This document shows positions 24,164 through 32,842 of a stretch of 64,000 bases of DNA, in pieces. The notes beneath the pieces were generated by a model, which did not search any database, was not told the origin of the DNA, and saw only the letters and a program-made list of their open reading frames with translations. This DNA comes from CBDDHT01 sp965227905 (GTDB lineage Bacteria; Pseudomonadota; Alphaproteobacteria; Rhizobiales; Methyloligellaceae). A program made the translations under genes and the position numbers. The number at the start of each line of letters is the position of its first letter. Positions within the stretch are counted from its first letter, which is position 1. The stretch is from assembly GCA_965227905.1 (NCBI GenBank), contig OZ245780.1, positions 3,658,001-3,722,000 of the forward strand, written 5' to 3'.

Positions 24164-25549
24164 TCACGGTTGTGTGCCACCGATGGCCGCAGCATACCAA
24201 ATCCCGTCACTTCCCAGGGCAATTCCCAGTCCCATTGAGCGAACGTCCGTGCCGACATTGAACCAGGGACGGAAATGCGAGTCGCTTTTCATCCAGCCTC
24301 GAGGCGCATCCGCAGGGTCATGCGAACCACCCGACGCTTCACCTTCGGTCGCGTGTGGATATCCGAAATGCGCAACCCGCTTTCCGAAATCACTGAGATC
24401 GGCGCCCTGATAATTCTGCGGGCCATGGTGACCACCCCGCCTTGTATGGGCCTGATACTCCGCCTGGAACTGCGCGGCGGCATTGAGCGCGGCATTCGGC
24501 GTAAGCAGATCGAAATAGGGCGGTTGCGGATGGTGCTTGAAGACCGGCTCCATTCGATAGTCGTTCCAGTACTTCGTTCGGACCATATCGGGGCTGAGGT
24601 CGGTGACCGTTTCCGAGCCGTGATTTCTGCGAAAACTGGGATCGAGCCGGCCTGCGTTGCCATAGGCCAGCATCTGACCGCGAAACTCATCCAATGCCGC
24701 CGGCACTCTGACATCCGGGAAGTATGTGCCCGGCCGGGTCTGCTTTGAGAGTACCCGCATTCGGTTCAAAAACTGGTCCAGAATTGACACAGCTTCCGTC
24801 ACTTGCACATTGGGCGCTGTGGGGCCCATCGACACCAGGATGCGCAGTCTCAGGTCGTGCCAACCAGAACCCTTGGGCGTTCCCAGGCTGTCCAGCACAG
24901 CGTGGAACTGGGGATCGATCGGCAGACCATGCAGCCATTGTCCCCTGGATCGATCATCCGTGTGAACGCGGATCTGCCCGGTCTGCGGACTTGCACCGCC
25001 ATTATGCCAGGTCAATTCATGATCGATGAAGGTGTAGTTCACACCGTTGATGTTCTGGCTGAATCTCTTGCCCCACCCTTGCCGCTCCAAGACGTCGACA
25101 AAACCATTGGGGACACGGATGTTGAACGTCTTTACGGTCGATGTCCGGTTTTTCTGCACCGACGCTGCCCAGTAGGTTGGGCCCTGCACCTGTTGCGCTG
25201 GCGGTTGTTGCTCTAGCGGTTGTTGCTGCCCGCCCTGGTGCGTCTGTTCCTGCCCGGCACCCTCCAGTGATGCAACAAAGTTGTTCCAGTTGTTCCAGGT
25301 GCATTCGCCACGTTGCACCTTGGCTATCGTCTGCTGAGACGAGAGTGCCGGGAATTGACCGAGACCGCAGGCATGAAACATCTGGGACCAATTGTTCCAA
25401 TTGCAGAGCCCGCTATAGCTGTAGTTTGCCATGCATTGAACAGCCGCATTAAAAGCAGGCGATCCAGCCGACGCCGCTGGCAGACCTGTAAGGACGCAAA
25501 TGACGAAGGCACATGCTGTCAGCGGCCTTGGCTTAAGCAAACGTTTCAT
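24164..25549 (-). CDS. Exported CAP-domain protein with duplicated Cys-x-Trp-Asn-Asn-Trp motif
   Basis: A 461-residue protein with a signal peptide (cleavage near ASAGS). The N-terminal 80 residues carry two copies of a motif, CNWNNW and CTWNNW, about 42 residues apart, each in a short helical context with further Cys residues. A Gln/Pro-rich linker (about 105-125) follows. The C-terminal part resembles the CAP/SCP/PR-1 fold: RRGGHHGPQNYQGAD, a GEASGG strand, RGWMKSDSHFRPWF (the 'W..S..H' signature) and MGLGIALGSDGIWYAAAIGG. It is therefore a divergent secreted CAP protein. It is divergent from a second CAP gene at 25997. Function unknown; bacterial CAP proteins are mostly uncharacterised. 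Confidence 0.7.
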   Translation of the reverse strand: MKRLLKPRPLTACAFVICVLTGLPAASAGSPAFNAAVQCMANYSYSGLCNWNNWSQMFHACGLGQFPALSSQQTIAKVQRGECTWNNWNNFVASLEGAGQEQTHQGGQQQPLEQQPPAQQVQGPTYWAASVQKNRTSTVKTFNIRVPNGFVDVLERQGWGKRFSQNINGVNYTFIDHELTWHNGGASPQTGQIRVHTDDRSRGQWLHGLPIDPQFHAVLDSLGTPKGSGWHDLRLRILVSMGPTAPNVQVTEAVSILDQFLNRMRVLSKQTRPGTYFPDVRVPAALDEFRGQMLAYGNAGRLDPSFRRNHGSETVTDLSPDMVRTKYWNDYRMEPVFKHHPQPPYFDLLTPNAALNAAAQFQAEYQAHTRRGGHHGPQNYQGADLSDFGKRVAHFGYPHATEGEASGGSHDPADAPRGWMKSDSHFRPWFNVGTDVRSMGLGIALGSDGIWYAAAIGGTQP

Positions 25550-25996
25550 AGCGCTCGATCCTCCCGAAAATTGAGTGATGTACAGATCAGGTCTGTTTGC
25601 GACGACGCCTTGGAACAGCCCGTTGTCAGCACGATTTCTTGTGCCTACTCAACAAGCTATGCACGTTATTGGATGGTTTGGCGTAGGGCAAAACAACGCA
25701 CGAGTGGTCTGAGTTTGACGAAACAGTGCCTCCCGTAACACTTCGGACAAACGACAGTTTCGGCACATGTTGTTCCGGAGACTGTAGACAGTCGCCTCGC
25801 CGTGCTGGCAGTATTTCTTTGTTCTTTCGGCAACGGCGGCAAGCAGCACATATGGTCTCCATTCCCAGCGTTTCGCAGCGACATCAGACGAGTCCAGACA
25901 TCCCGTCTCTTCAGGGCTCCGCATAGTCGATACAAATCTGTTCGATGCCCACACGTCGTTGGTATCGGCCGTAACAGCAATTGAGGTAGATCAACT
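25550..25996. other. Intergenic region between two divergent CAP-domain genes
   Basis: 447 bp. Several minus-strand frames contain scattered Cys pairs (for example CPKCYG), but no frame is long, has a credible start or stays consistent, so none is called. It probably contains the two divergent promoters and perhaps decayed DNA. Confidence 0.4.
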
Positions 25997-26812
25997 ATGT
26001 CGAGAAAACTGACTGCGCCCGGCCTTCTCATGCTGGCGACCATGGTCTCCCTCGGCGACGCTCCTGCGCAAGCGCAACAGACCGCCTGTGAGATCGACAT
26101 CTACAATCGTTGCGTCACCGCAGCCGGTGGCGATCCGCAAATGACTCAGGGCTGCTATGAGGCCTCCCGCAGTGTTTGCGATCAACAACAACCGTCGGGC
26201 CAGCAGCAGGGTTTCCAGGAGCAGCAGCCGGGCCAGCAGCAACCGGGTCAACAGCAGGGATTCGAAGCGCAGCCCAACCAGCCGACCGACCCGAACATCG
26301 CACAAGGCCAGACACCACAGCAGCCAGATGCCGGTGCGACCGGGACCATGACGGCGAGCGAACAGCAGCTCTTCGATCTCATCAACAATTACCGGGCACA
26401 GTCCGGACTGCCCGCCGTCCCCTACTCGCGCAAGCTGACTCTCGTCGCGCAGACCCATGCCCGCGACTCGGTCAATTTCCCACCAGCGAACGGCAACATG
26501 CACAGCTGGTCGAACAATGGAAACTGGACCGGCGGCGCGTTCGACAACGCCAACAATGCGAGCTGGCCAATCATGTGGAACAAGCCGAACGAAATCGCGG
26601 GCTATCCCAGCAATGGCTTTGAGATTTCAGCCGGCCAAGGTGGATCAACCATCACGCCGGCCCAGGCCCTGCAGCTCTGGCAGACAAGCTCGGGACATAA
26701 CACGGTCATACTGAACCAGGGCACCTGGCAGGGTTTTCGTTGGCAGGCCATGGGCGTTGGCATTTACAGAGGCATCGCGCATGTCTGGTTTGGTACGGAC
26801 CCCGATCAATAA
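25997..26812 (+). CDS. Exported CAP-domain protein with Gln-rich linker
   Basis: A 271-residue protein. The signal peptide ends near APAQA. A Cys-containing N-terminal segment (CEIDIYNRCVTAAGG, QGCYEASRSVCD) is followed by a repetitive Gln/Pro linker (QQQPGQQQGF units). The CAP domain then shows LFDLINNYRAQSGLPAV, LTLVAQTHARD with the conserved His, NMHSWSNNGNWTGG, a W-P/x-Ile acidic segment and LQLWQTSSGHNTVIL with the metal-site His. The active-site His and Glu residues of the fold appear present (Glu in NKPNEIAGY). Secreted or periplasmic; role unknown. It is divergent from another CAP gene. Confidence 0.8.
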   Translation: MSRKLTAPGLLMLATMVSLGDAPAQAQQTACEIDIYNRCVTAAGGDPQMTQGCYEASRSVCDQQQPSGQQQGFQEQQPGQQQPGQQQGFEAQPNQPTDPNIAQGQTPQQPDAGATGTMTASEQQLFDLINNYRAQSGLPAVPYSRKLTLVAQTHARDSVNFPPANGNMHSWSNNGNWTGGAFDNANNASWPIMWNKPNEIAGYPSNGFEISAGQGGSTITPAQALQLWQTSSGHNTVILNQGTWQGFRWQAMGVGIYRGIAHVWFGTDPDQ

Positions 26813-26841
26813 GGCAGCAGCTCCGCTTTCCTGGAAACACG

Positions 26842-27267
26842 ATGGACATTTTCCAAATTGGCGACGACAGAGACTTCGTACTCGGCCGGTACCGGCTTTC
26901 GAAGCATCTTGATATCGACGTGGCAACCAATCCGGCATTCGGCGGTGCCCCTCATGGTCAAATGTCTGTGCTGGACGATATGGTCGAGACAAAGCAACGA
27001 AGGTCTTATGCCAGAATGCTGTCACTACTGGAAACCAGTCCCTTTCCGTCCGGCCGGGTTCCTCTGTTCATCTGTTTTTGTGGAGATCTCGACTGCGGAG
27101 CCCTGACAGTCGACATTTCCAGTACCGCCGACACGGTTCGTTGGTCGGATTTCGGATCAGGATCGACCTGGGAAGAAGGGCTCTATCAGTCCGATCATAT
27201 GAAACGCACGGGGCCCTTCACGTTCGAGCGCTCAGCCTACCTTGACGCGCTATCGACCTACCGGTGA
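26842..27267 (+). CDS. Conserved hypothetical protein with a Cys-Gly-Asp-Cys motif
   Basis: A 141-residue protein starting at ATG 26842. The central part has LFICFCGDLDCGALTVDIS, a pattern I have seen in uncharacterised proteins of similar size, with two or three Cys residues that could bind metal or act as a redox pair. A closing segment has WSDFGSGSTWEEG and PFTFERSAYLDALSTYR. No signal peptide or membrane segment. It lies 29 bp after the CAP gene and 63 bp before a small zinc-ribbon protein gene, suggesting a short operon. Confidence 0.6.
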   Translation: MDIFQIGDDRDFVLGRYRLSKHLDIDVATNPAFGGAPHGQMSVLDDMVETKQRRSYARMLSLLETSPFPSGRVPLFICFCGDLDCGALTVDISSTADTVRWSDFGSGSTWEEGLYQSDHMKRTGPFTFERSAYLDALSTYR

Positions 27268-27330
27268 TATCCATGTTGGTATAGGCAGCGGATGTCTACT
27301 TCGGATCAAATCCAGACTGGAGGAAGTCGA

Positions 27331-27690
27331 ATGAACAGAGATGATATCATCGATTATCTGAAAAAGTGCGATTTGGTCGAATTCGGACATATCGTATCGA
27401 TAGTCGTTGCAGAAAGAAAAGATACATCGTGTTCCGGTGAGCCTGGATTTGATGAGCAAGTACTGCTTTCCGTCGTCGGCAGGATGGACGAAGATGATGG
27501 CAGTAAGAGCGCCTGGGAATTCTCTTTAGTTGCGCAAGCCGACCCGGATATTTACGACGAAACCTGGAAAATAACCAACGGGGAGCCGTTTTTACAGGCA
27601 GGGTTTTGCAACACCTGCAAATTACAACTTGCTAGCCATGCAAAAAACGTTATCTGCCCGATATGCAGCTCGAAAACGTACGCTACATAA
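27331..27690 (+). CDS. Small protein with C-terminal zinc-ribbon-like motif
   Basis: A 119-residue cytoplasmic protein. It starts at ATG 27331 with an excellent GGAGG ribosome-binding site eight bases upstream, which favours it over ATG 27292. The first two thirds are acidic with no recognised family. The C-terminus has two Cys pairs, CNTC and CPIC about 20 residues apart, which suggests a zinc ribbon. It follows the Cys-Gly-Asp-Cys protein. Function unknown. Confidence 0.65.
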   Translation: MNRDDIIDYLKKCDLVEFGHIVSIVVAERKDTSCSGEPGFDEQVLLSVVGRMDEDDGSKSAWEFSLVAQADPDIYDETWKITNGEPFLQAGFCNTCKLQLASHAKNVICPICSSKTYAT

Positions 27691-28080
27691 TCAGAAAACA
27701 AGCCGAATTCCATTGGACGAGCGACCTCTAGGCGTAGCAAGGCACGATTTCCACAGAGTGTTAGCTAGAGGGCATACCCGACTGTCTCAGTCGCAACATT
27801 ATTTGGCCGGTTAAAACTATACAGCAGTCGGTTTGTTCCAAATCTTGCGCTTGGGTTCCGGCAACGGCTGTACTTGAGGTTCGCTGCAGCTGGCCGAGAA
27901 GCGCAAGAAGCCGACATCCGCAACTTCGAGTGGAAGAGCCATGAGCGAAGAAGGGTCTCGGCCTGAGATGACCACCGGATCACTATGCGGTTGGGATGAT
28001 GCATTGCATGCGTGCCTTGAATGTTGTTGGTGTGAATTTATGCTATCGGGGAAATCGGCTTCCCGCAGTTTGGATGCACC
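27691..28080. other. Intergenic region
   Basis: 390 bp before the large repeat-protein gene. No convincing gene. The end, about 28000-28080, probably holds the promoter of the repeat protein; its ribosome-binding site is weak (CAGTTTGGATGCACC before the ATG). Confidence 0.4.
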
Positions 28081-29943
28081 ATGAGATCTTTTGGGCAGTC
28101 GTGGCGAACCCTGAAAAACAAGGTTCAAACAGCCATCTCAGGAATTGTGCGAACGAGGTCATCCAAGTTGACCGCCTATCGCGCAATCAAGGCTCAGGCC
28201 GATAAGAAGCTCGGCAACGATGAAATCCGCCTTGAGCAAGCTCAAGCGGCCAGCGATCTGATCCTCGAACTGATGCTTTCGGACATGGAGCGCACCATGG
28301 CGCTCTACCGCGACCTTGAGGGACTCGCGGCTGCGTGTCCGGATAAGAGCGAAATCCGCCATCGGCTCGCAAGATCAGCCTTTAATATAATCAATCACCT
28401 CCGATGGAGCGACATAGAGAGCGCCCGTGCGCTATACGGGGAACTGAAAGCTCTGGCTGTGGCATATCCCAGCGAAAGCGAAATTCGAAAGTGCCAAGCC
28501 CGAGCCGCCGTCAACCTAAACAGTGATCTCGGGCGTACGGATGTGCCAAGCGCGCGCGTGATCTATGAAGAATTGGTTGCTCTATCGAAGGCGCATCCTA
28601 ACGAAAGCGAACTCAGGCTCGCGCATGCCATGGCGGCCTCCAACCTGATCATCGATCTCACACCTGACGATATGCCCGGATCTCTGACGCTCTATCGGGA
28701 GCTCGAGACGCTTGCGGAGACGCATCCAGACGAAAGCAAAATCAGAGACGAGCAAGCAAAAGCGCTCCACTACCTTATCGGTCACATCAAGGAAGACGAC
28801 GTTGGAAGCGCACTGTCGTTTTATCGTGAGTTCGCGGCACTCGCGAAGGCGCATCCGGACGATGACGATCTTAGCTTTGCCTTGGCCAAAACGACATTCG
28901 GCCTGATCGACACTCTCGCAGCCAAAGACATGGCTGGGGCGCAGGCTCTCTATCGTGAGCTCAAGACCTTGGCCGAGGCCAAACCTCAAGACAGCGAAAT
29001 CCGTTACGAACAGGCCAGGTCGGCCTTTAACCTGATAATCGATCTCATGCCCGGCGACATGGCCGGCGCACGGACCTACTACCGAGAACTGGAAACATTA
29101 GCGCAAGCATACCCCGACGAGATTGAGCTCCCCCACGAGCAAGGGGTAGCAGCCTTCAATCTGATCAATGAACTCCTGGTCAGCGACAAGACCGGCGCAC
29201 TGGCAATCTATCGCGAACTTGAGACTCTGGCTGGGGCGCATGCGGGCGATTCCAGGATTCGCGCACGGCAGGCCAGCGCGGCCTTCAACATCGTCAAAGA
29301 GATTGTCGGCAAGGATGTACCGGGCGGCGAGGCACTCTACCGTGAGCTCGAAACGCTTGCGAGAACATATCCGGACGATAACGAGGTCCGTTGTTCATTG
29401 GCCAAGGTCGGTTTCAGCCTGGTTGAAGAGTTGCAAAAAAACGATATGGAAGCAGCGCAGAGTTACTATCGCGAGCTTAAGACTCTGACCAAAGCTTATC
29501 CGGACGATGAAGACGTTCGCTTTGCGCAAGCTATGGCTGCCCATAATTTGGTCAGTGATCTTTGCACCGACAACATGACACACGCGCGAGCAATTCATGG
29601 GGAACTTGACAACCTGACCAAGGCGCATCCGGGCGATGATCAAATCCGTCTCGTGAAGTTGGGTTCAACACTCAACATTATTGCCGAACTCGTGTTCAGG
29701 GATCCGGCAGCCGCACAAGCCCTATACCGCGAGCTCAGGGCCGTGGCTGAGGCCAACCCTGACGACAGTGAGATCCGCGTCAGGCAGGTTAAGGCAGCCG
29801 CTTGCCTGGTCAATGGCCTCAGAAGCAACGACATGATGGGCGCCCGGATTTACCTCGGCGAGCTTGAGAACATGGCCAAAGCATATCCCAACGAGGAGGA
29901 CGTCACTTCGATGTTGGTATGGGCACGTGGCTTGTTGAAATGA
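28081..29943 (+). CDS. Protein of thirteen exact 43-residue helical repeats
   Basis: A 620-residue protein. After a basic 47-residue N-terminus, thirteen repeats of exactly 43 residues run from residue 48 to 606, with no insertion or deletion, then 14 residues end the protein. Consensus of a unit: E-I-R-x-x-Q-A-x-A-A-x-N-L-I-x-D-L, then x-x-D-M-x-G-A, then L-Y-R-E-L-x-x-L-A-x-A-Y-P-D. Two helices per unit resemble tetratricopeptide or Sel1 solenoids, but the unit length is not the standard 34-38. The repeats have diverged in sequence yet kept length, implying selection on a regular superhelix. No signal peptide or membrane segment, so cytoplasmic. It converges on an exported caspase gene. Probably a protein-binding scaffold; partner unknown. 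Confidence 0.85.
   Translation: MRSFGQSWRTLKNKVQTAISGIVRTRSSKLTAYRAIKAQADKKLGNDEIRLEQAQAASDLILELMLSDMERTMALYRDLEGLAAACPDKSEIRHRLARSAFNIINHLRWSDIESARALYGELKALAVAYPSESEIRKCQARAAVNLNSDLGRTDVPSARVIYEELVALSKAHPNESELRLAHAMAASNLIIDLTPDDMPGSLTLYRELETLAETHPDESKIRDEQAKALHYLIGHIKEDDVGSALSFYREFAALAKAHPDDDDLSFALAKTTFGLIDTLAAKDMAGAQALYRELKTLAEAKPQDSEIRYEQARSAFNLIIDLMPGDMAGARTYYRELETLAQAYPDEIELPHEQGVAAFNLINELLVSDKTGALAIYRELETLAGAHAGDSRIRARQASAAFNIVKEIVGKDVPGGEALYRELETLARTYPDDNEVRCSLAKVGFSLVEELQKNDMEAAQSYYRELKTLTKAYPDDEDVRFAQAMAAHNLVSDLCTDNMTHARAIHGELDNLTKAHPGDDQIRLVKLGSTLNIIAELVFRDPAAAQALYRELRAVAEANPDDSEIRVRQVKAAACLVNGLRSNDMMGARIYLGELENMAKAYPNEEDVTSMLVWARGLLK
28222..29898 (+). repeat. 129-bp coding tandem repeats, 13 units
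   Basis: Codons 48-606 of the repeat protein fall into thirteen consecutive 129-bp units with constant length. Units have strongly diverged at the DNA level, so this is an old protein-level duplication, not a recent or variable-number tandem repeat. Confidence 0.9.
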
Positions 29944-29953
29944 TCTCAACGGT

Positions 29954-29970
29954 CAGCGGGGGACCCGCTG
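29954..29970. terminator. Small hairpin between convergent repeat-protein and caspase genes
   Basis: CAGCGGG (29954-29960) and CCCGCTG (29964-29970) pair around GGA just after the repeat-protein stop. No T-tract follows, so it is a weak candidate for transcription termination. Confidence 0.4.
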
Positions 29971-30040
29971 CTCAGGCCATCATTGATGAGCCAACGCGGC
30001 AAAGCGGTATGCAACGCGGAAAAGAGACGGGATCACTGCT

Positions 30041-31621
30041 TCATTGCTTGGCCAACTCCCTAATGGCTCGCTTGGTGCTGGGTCCGAACTGACCGTCAAT
30101 GGAGCCGGAATAAACGCCGTGCTCTTTCATGAGGCGTTGCAACTCGCGGCGGAATGTCTCGCTCCATACGCTACCCTTGGTCGTAAACTGCTTCACACCA
30201 AACACATGGCCTTGTCGCAAAGCCTTGAATACCCAAGAAGCCGCTTTCACACCGTCTTTGGGAACGCCGCTGCCCTTCTCGTAAGCCCATCCAAGATTGT
30301 ACATCGATCCTATGTGGCCTTTGACAGCAGACTTCCGCCACAGTCGAACAGCTTCCTCTTCATCTCTATCGATGCCCCGGCCATTGGAGAGCATCACGCC
30401 AAGATTGAATCCAGCGACGATATTGCCGTTGCCTGCCGCTATTCGATAATTGCGAACAGCCTCTTCATATTGCCCGGCTTTCGAAAGCGCCCGACCGAGT
30501 TGGAATACAAACCGCTCAATACCGGGATGAGCGTCTACGGCAACGCGGCAAACTCTTACTGCATCATCTGCCTGTATCGCGTTAAACGCGACGCCATCGA
30601 CCACCCTCTGAGGATCGGTAGGACCAGCGGCGAGTCGGTCACATTGGTGAACTGGTAGGCTGGAGGGTCTGTTAACAGCCGGCGGAGATGGTTCTGGTGG
30701 TGCGATGATAGCAATCTTAGTGCCACTCTCTGAATTTTGCTTCTGAAGCTGTTGCTCCATCGCCTCGAGGCGCGCCTTCAAGACAGCCAATTCATCTGAT
30801 TGCCTCGGTTTGGACGGCGCCTTGCCGGTCCCGCGACCTGCAAAGAAGAAGCTTCCCGTAATCTCGTCATAGTATGCCGGGCGCTGCTGATGGGACACGG
30901 TACGCGCCAGTTGTTGCACGTCACGACGCACGCGCCGCGCTGTTTCCGTCAACGAAAGACCCGGTAGCCTGAGAAGCGGAATCAGGCTGCGTGTGAAGAC
31001 CGAATTCCGATGCGGGTCTCCTTCGGCCAGCCGATCCAGAGCCGTCTGACCGACCCCCGCCGAATACATGATGAATGAGCCTTCCGGCGCCGGCATACGA
31101 GCCAATCCGCGCGTGCCGCCAAGATTGCGCGTCCCCTTTTTGGGGAACGGATTGTCCTGGCACGCATCGAGCACAAGAATGCTGACGCGCGTGCCCCGCT
31201 CGCGAATCCTATTCAGGATACTATCGACGGGCACCGCTTCGGCCGTCACGAAGTTCTCCTGGCCCGGCACCGCCTGAGGGATGTCGGTCGGCAACAGATA
31301 GTTGCGGCCATGGATCTCGACGCCATGACCGGCAAAGAAGAACAAGGCCTCATCGCCCGCTTCAAGCTCGGCTGTGAATTTCTGAATCTGAAAGTTCATA
31401 TCACGGCGCCCGATATTCCTGGCGCGCTGGACTTTGAAGCCGATGGCTTCGAGCGTTTCGCCCATGGCTTCAGCGTCGTTCACCGCCTTCTGAAGCTTTG
31501 TGACGTGCTCATAGGCATCGTTGCCGATGACCAATGCAACGCGCTTCGCTGCAAGGGCCTGACTCATGCCGCCAATAGCGCACAGGCTCACGACGAGCAG
31601 TCGAAACAAGAGCTTATTCAT
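30041..31621 (-). CDS. Exported caspase-family peptidase with Sel1 repeats and C-terminal peptidoglycan-binding-like domain
   Basis: A 526-residue protein. A signal peptide ends near residue 24 (SQALA). A peptidase C14 domain follows: KRVALVIGNDAYEH, catalytic His99 in FFFAGHG, catalytic Cys154 in LVLDACQDNPF, then a conserved MYSAGVGQTALD. A basic and Gln-rich linker leads to about two Sel1-type repeats (AGFNLGVMLSNGRGI, SMYNLGWAYEKGSGV). The last about 50 residues resemble a peptidoglycan-binding domain (LQRLMKEHGVYSGSIDGQFG). Start 31621 is chosen because it opens the signal peptide. The domain order suits a periplasmic Arg/Lys-specific peptidase held at the cell wall. Convergent with the 43-residue-repeat protein. 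Confidence 0.88.
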   Translation of the reverse strand: MNKLLFRLLVVSLCAIGGMSQALAAKRVALVIGNDAYEHVTKLQKAVNDAEAMGETLEAIGFKVQRARNIGRRDMNFQIQKFTAELEAGDEALFFFAGHGVEIHGRNYLLPTDIPQAVPGQENFVTAEAVPVDSILNRIRERGTRVSILVLDACQDNPFPKKGTRNLGGTRGLARMPAPEGSFIMYSAGVGQTALDRLAEGDPHRNSVFTRSLIPLLRLPGLSLTETARRVRRDVQQLARTVSHQQRPAYYDEITGSFFFAGRGTGKAPSKPRQSDELAVLKARLEAMEQQLQKQNSESGTKIAIIAPPEPSPPAVNRPSSLPVHQCDRLAAGPTDPQRVVDGVAFNAIQADDAVRVCRVAVDAHPGIERFVFQLGRALSKAGQYEEAVRNYRIAAGNGNIVAGFNLGVMLSNGRGIDRDEEEAVRLWRKSAVKGHIGSMYNLGWAYEKGSGVPKDGVKAASWVFKALRQGHVFGVKQFTTKGSVWSETFRRELQRLMKEHGVYSGSIDGQFGPSTKRAIRELAKQ

Positions 31622-31838
31622 CCAGCCCTCCCCAAACCTCCAAGACCGAGGCCGCTTGTCTCGGTCATTACAGCCCATCTACTCCCGAATATAACGATAT
31701 TCGGTCACATCTGAACCGCAGATGAATGAATGAGCAATTCTATATGTCGGCTAATAGGTCGTTTCGGCCTTCACAACAAAGAACCAGCGATGGCCGATTG
31801 ATATTGCGATCATGCCCGGACGGTCTGGATTCGATCAC

Positions 31839-32438
31839 CTAACGAGGCCGTGCCACAGCGTAGCAACTCTCGCAGATATTATGGGCGATACGGACGTTCG
31901 AACAATCTTCCGCCTCGGCCAATTTCTCTGCGTTCACCCAAATCTCGCGGCTTTGCGGTTGAGACTGAACCCTCTGACACCAACTGCACATCGTGACGAT
32001 CGGCAATTCGGAGCCATATGCAACAGCTCGTTCCCTTTCCGAAAAATCGAACAGATCAACGCGTGGACGCTCTTCTGAGCGCAACTCGACAGACTGAAAA
32101 AGAAATCCTTCACACTGACCGGAGGAGCGTATCGGCGATATTGACTGGCGCATAATCCGACGGTGACGAGGAGAATCACAGCGAAACTGCATAACCAGCC
32201 GCAAATCAATTCCAGACGAAATGCTTTGCATGGAACGTTTCAATTGCAGTCGTACGTTCGGTCCGGAGATGAAGTTGAACAGATTCTGATTAATGACCCA
32301 CTGCCCCGTCAATTTCGGGGCGTTATTCTCAAGAGCGAACGCATTCCAGTGTGTCGCGCCAACCGCCAATATCTCCCCGATCGGATCTGTAACGAAGGCC
32401 ACGCCATCCAGAGCGTCCAGATCCGATTCATTCAACAT
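31839..32438 (-). CDS. PAS-like protein with C-terminal Cys cluster
   Basis: A 199-residue cytoplasmic protein. The N-terminal part (about 1-110) follows a PAS-like pattern (AFVTDPIGEILAVGATHWNAF, then FNFISGP). The C-terminal 50 residues carry PIVTMCSWCQRVQ and HNICESCYAV, a double C-x2-C module that also occurs at the end of PAS and response-regulator proteins, probably metal binding. No kinase or DNA-binding domain is seen, so it may be a sensor with an unidentified partner. The start at 32438 begins MLNESDLDALDG. Confidence 0.65.
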   Translation of the reverse strand: MLNESDLDALDGVAFVTDPIGEILAVGATHWNAFALENNAPKLTGQWVINQNLFNFISGPNVRLQLKRSMQSISSGIDLRLVMQFRCDSPRHRRIMRQSISPIRSSGQCEGFLFQSVELRSEERPRVDLFDFSERERAVAYGSELPIVTMCSWCQRVQSQPQSREIWVNAEKLAEAEDCSNVRIAHNICESCYAVARPR

Positions 32439-32842
32439 CGTTCACGCCCCCGTGGATCGCACATGCCGACCACCACAGTTTTCTGCGCCTTGTCGTTTGT
32501 CTCGGCATCCGCGCCGAATAAGACTACAGCGGCCGAAAGTGAGGCGCCATGACGTATGTCATAGTCTCCGGTCTTGTGGATAAGAGAGGAAGGGTCAATG
32601 TCTGCAATGTAGCGAATTCGGATATCATTGAGGCGCGCTGCAATTGTCAGGTTGCCGGATTGCGGCACCAATACCTTATGAAGTTTACTGGTTCGGCGAC
32701 AGCAACTGCCGTGTGCAAAACGGCTGCAAGGCGATGTGCAGTGCGACCTGCCGAAAAGAAACGGGATACCGCATCGTCGATTGGCAAACGACCTTGTCAT
32801 CCGCTTGGTATCGGTTGTGGATTTGCTGAGATCAATCCCTCG
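32439..32842. other. Intergenic region with a Cys-rich coding remnant
   Basis: 404 bp with no intact gene. On the plus strand, 32644-32829 encodes a Cys-rich string (CRVQNGCKAMCSATC) in a frame closed by a stop at 32629-32631. A short stretch ending at 32552 in another frame reads like a signal-peptide piece (TTVFCALSFVSASAP). This may be an exported Cys-rich protein broken by frameshifts, or chance. Confidence 0.35.

Noticed and set aside
25649..25954. Cys-containing minus-strand frames resembling a transposase zinc ribbon
   Set aside because: Cys pairs are scattered over three frames with no consistent domain; insufficient to call a mobile-element remnant.
28222..29898. Possible CRISPR or non-coding tandem array
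   Set aside because: The 129-bp periodicity is in frame and protein-level, with diverged DNA and no spacers.
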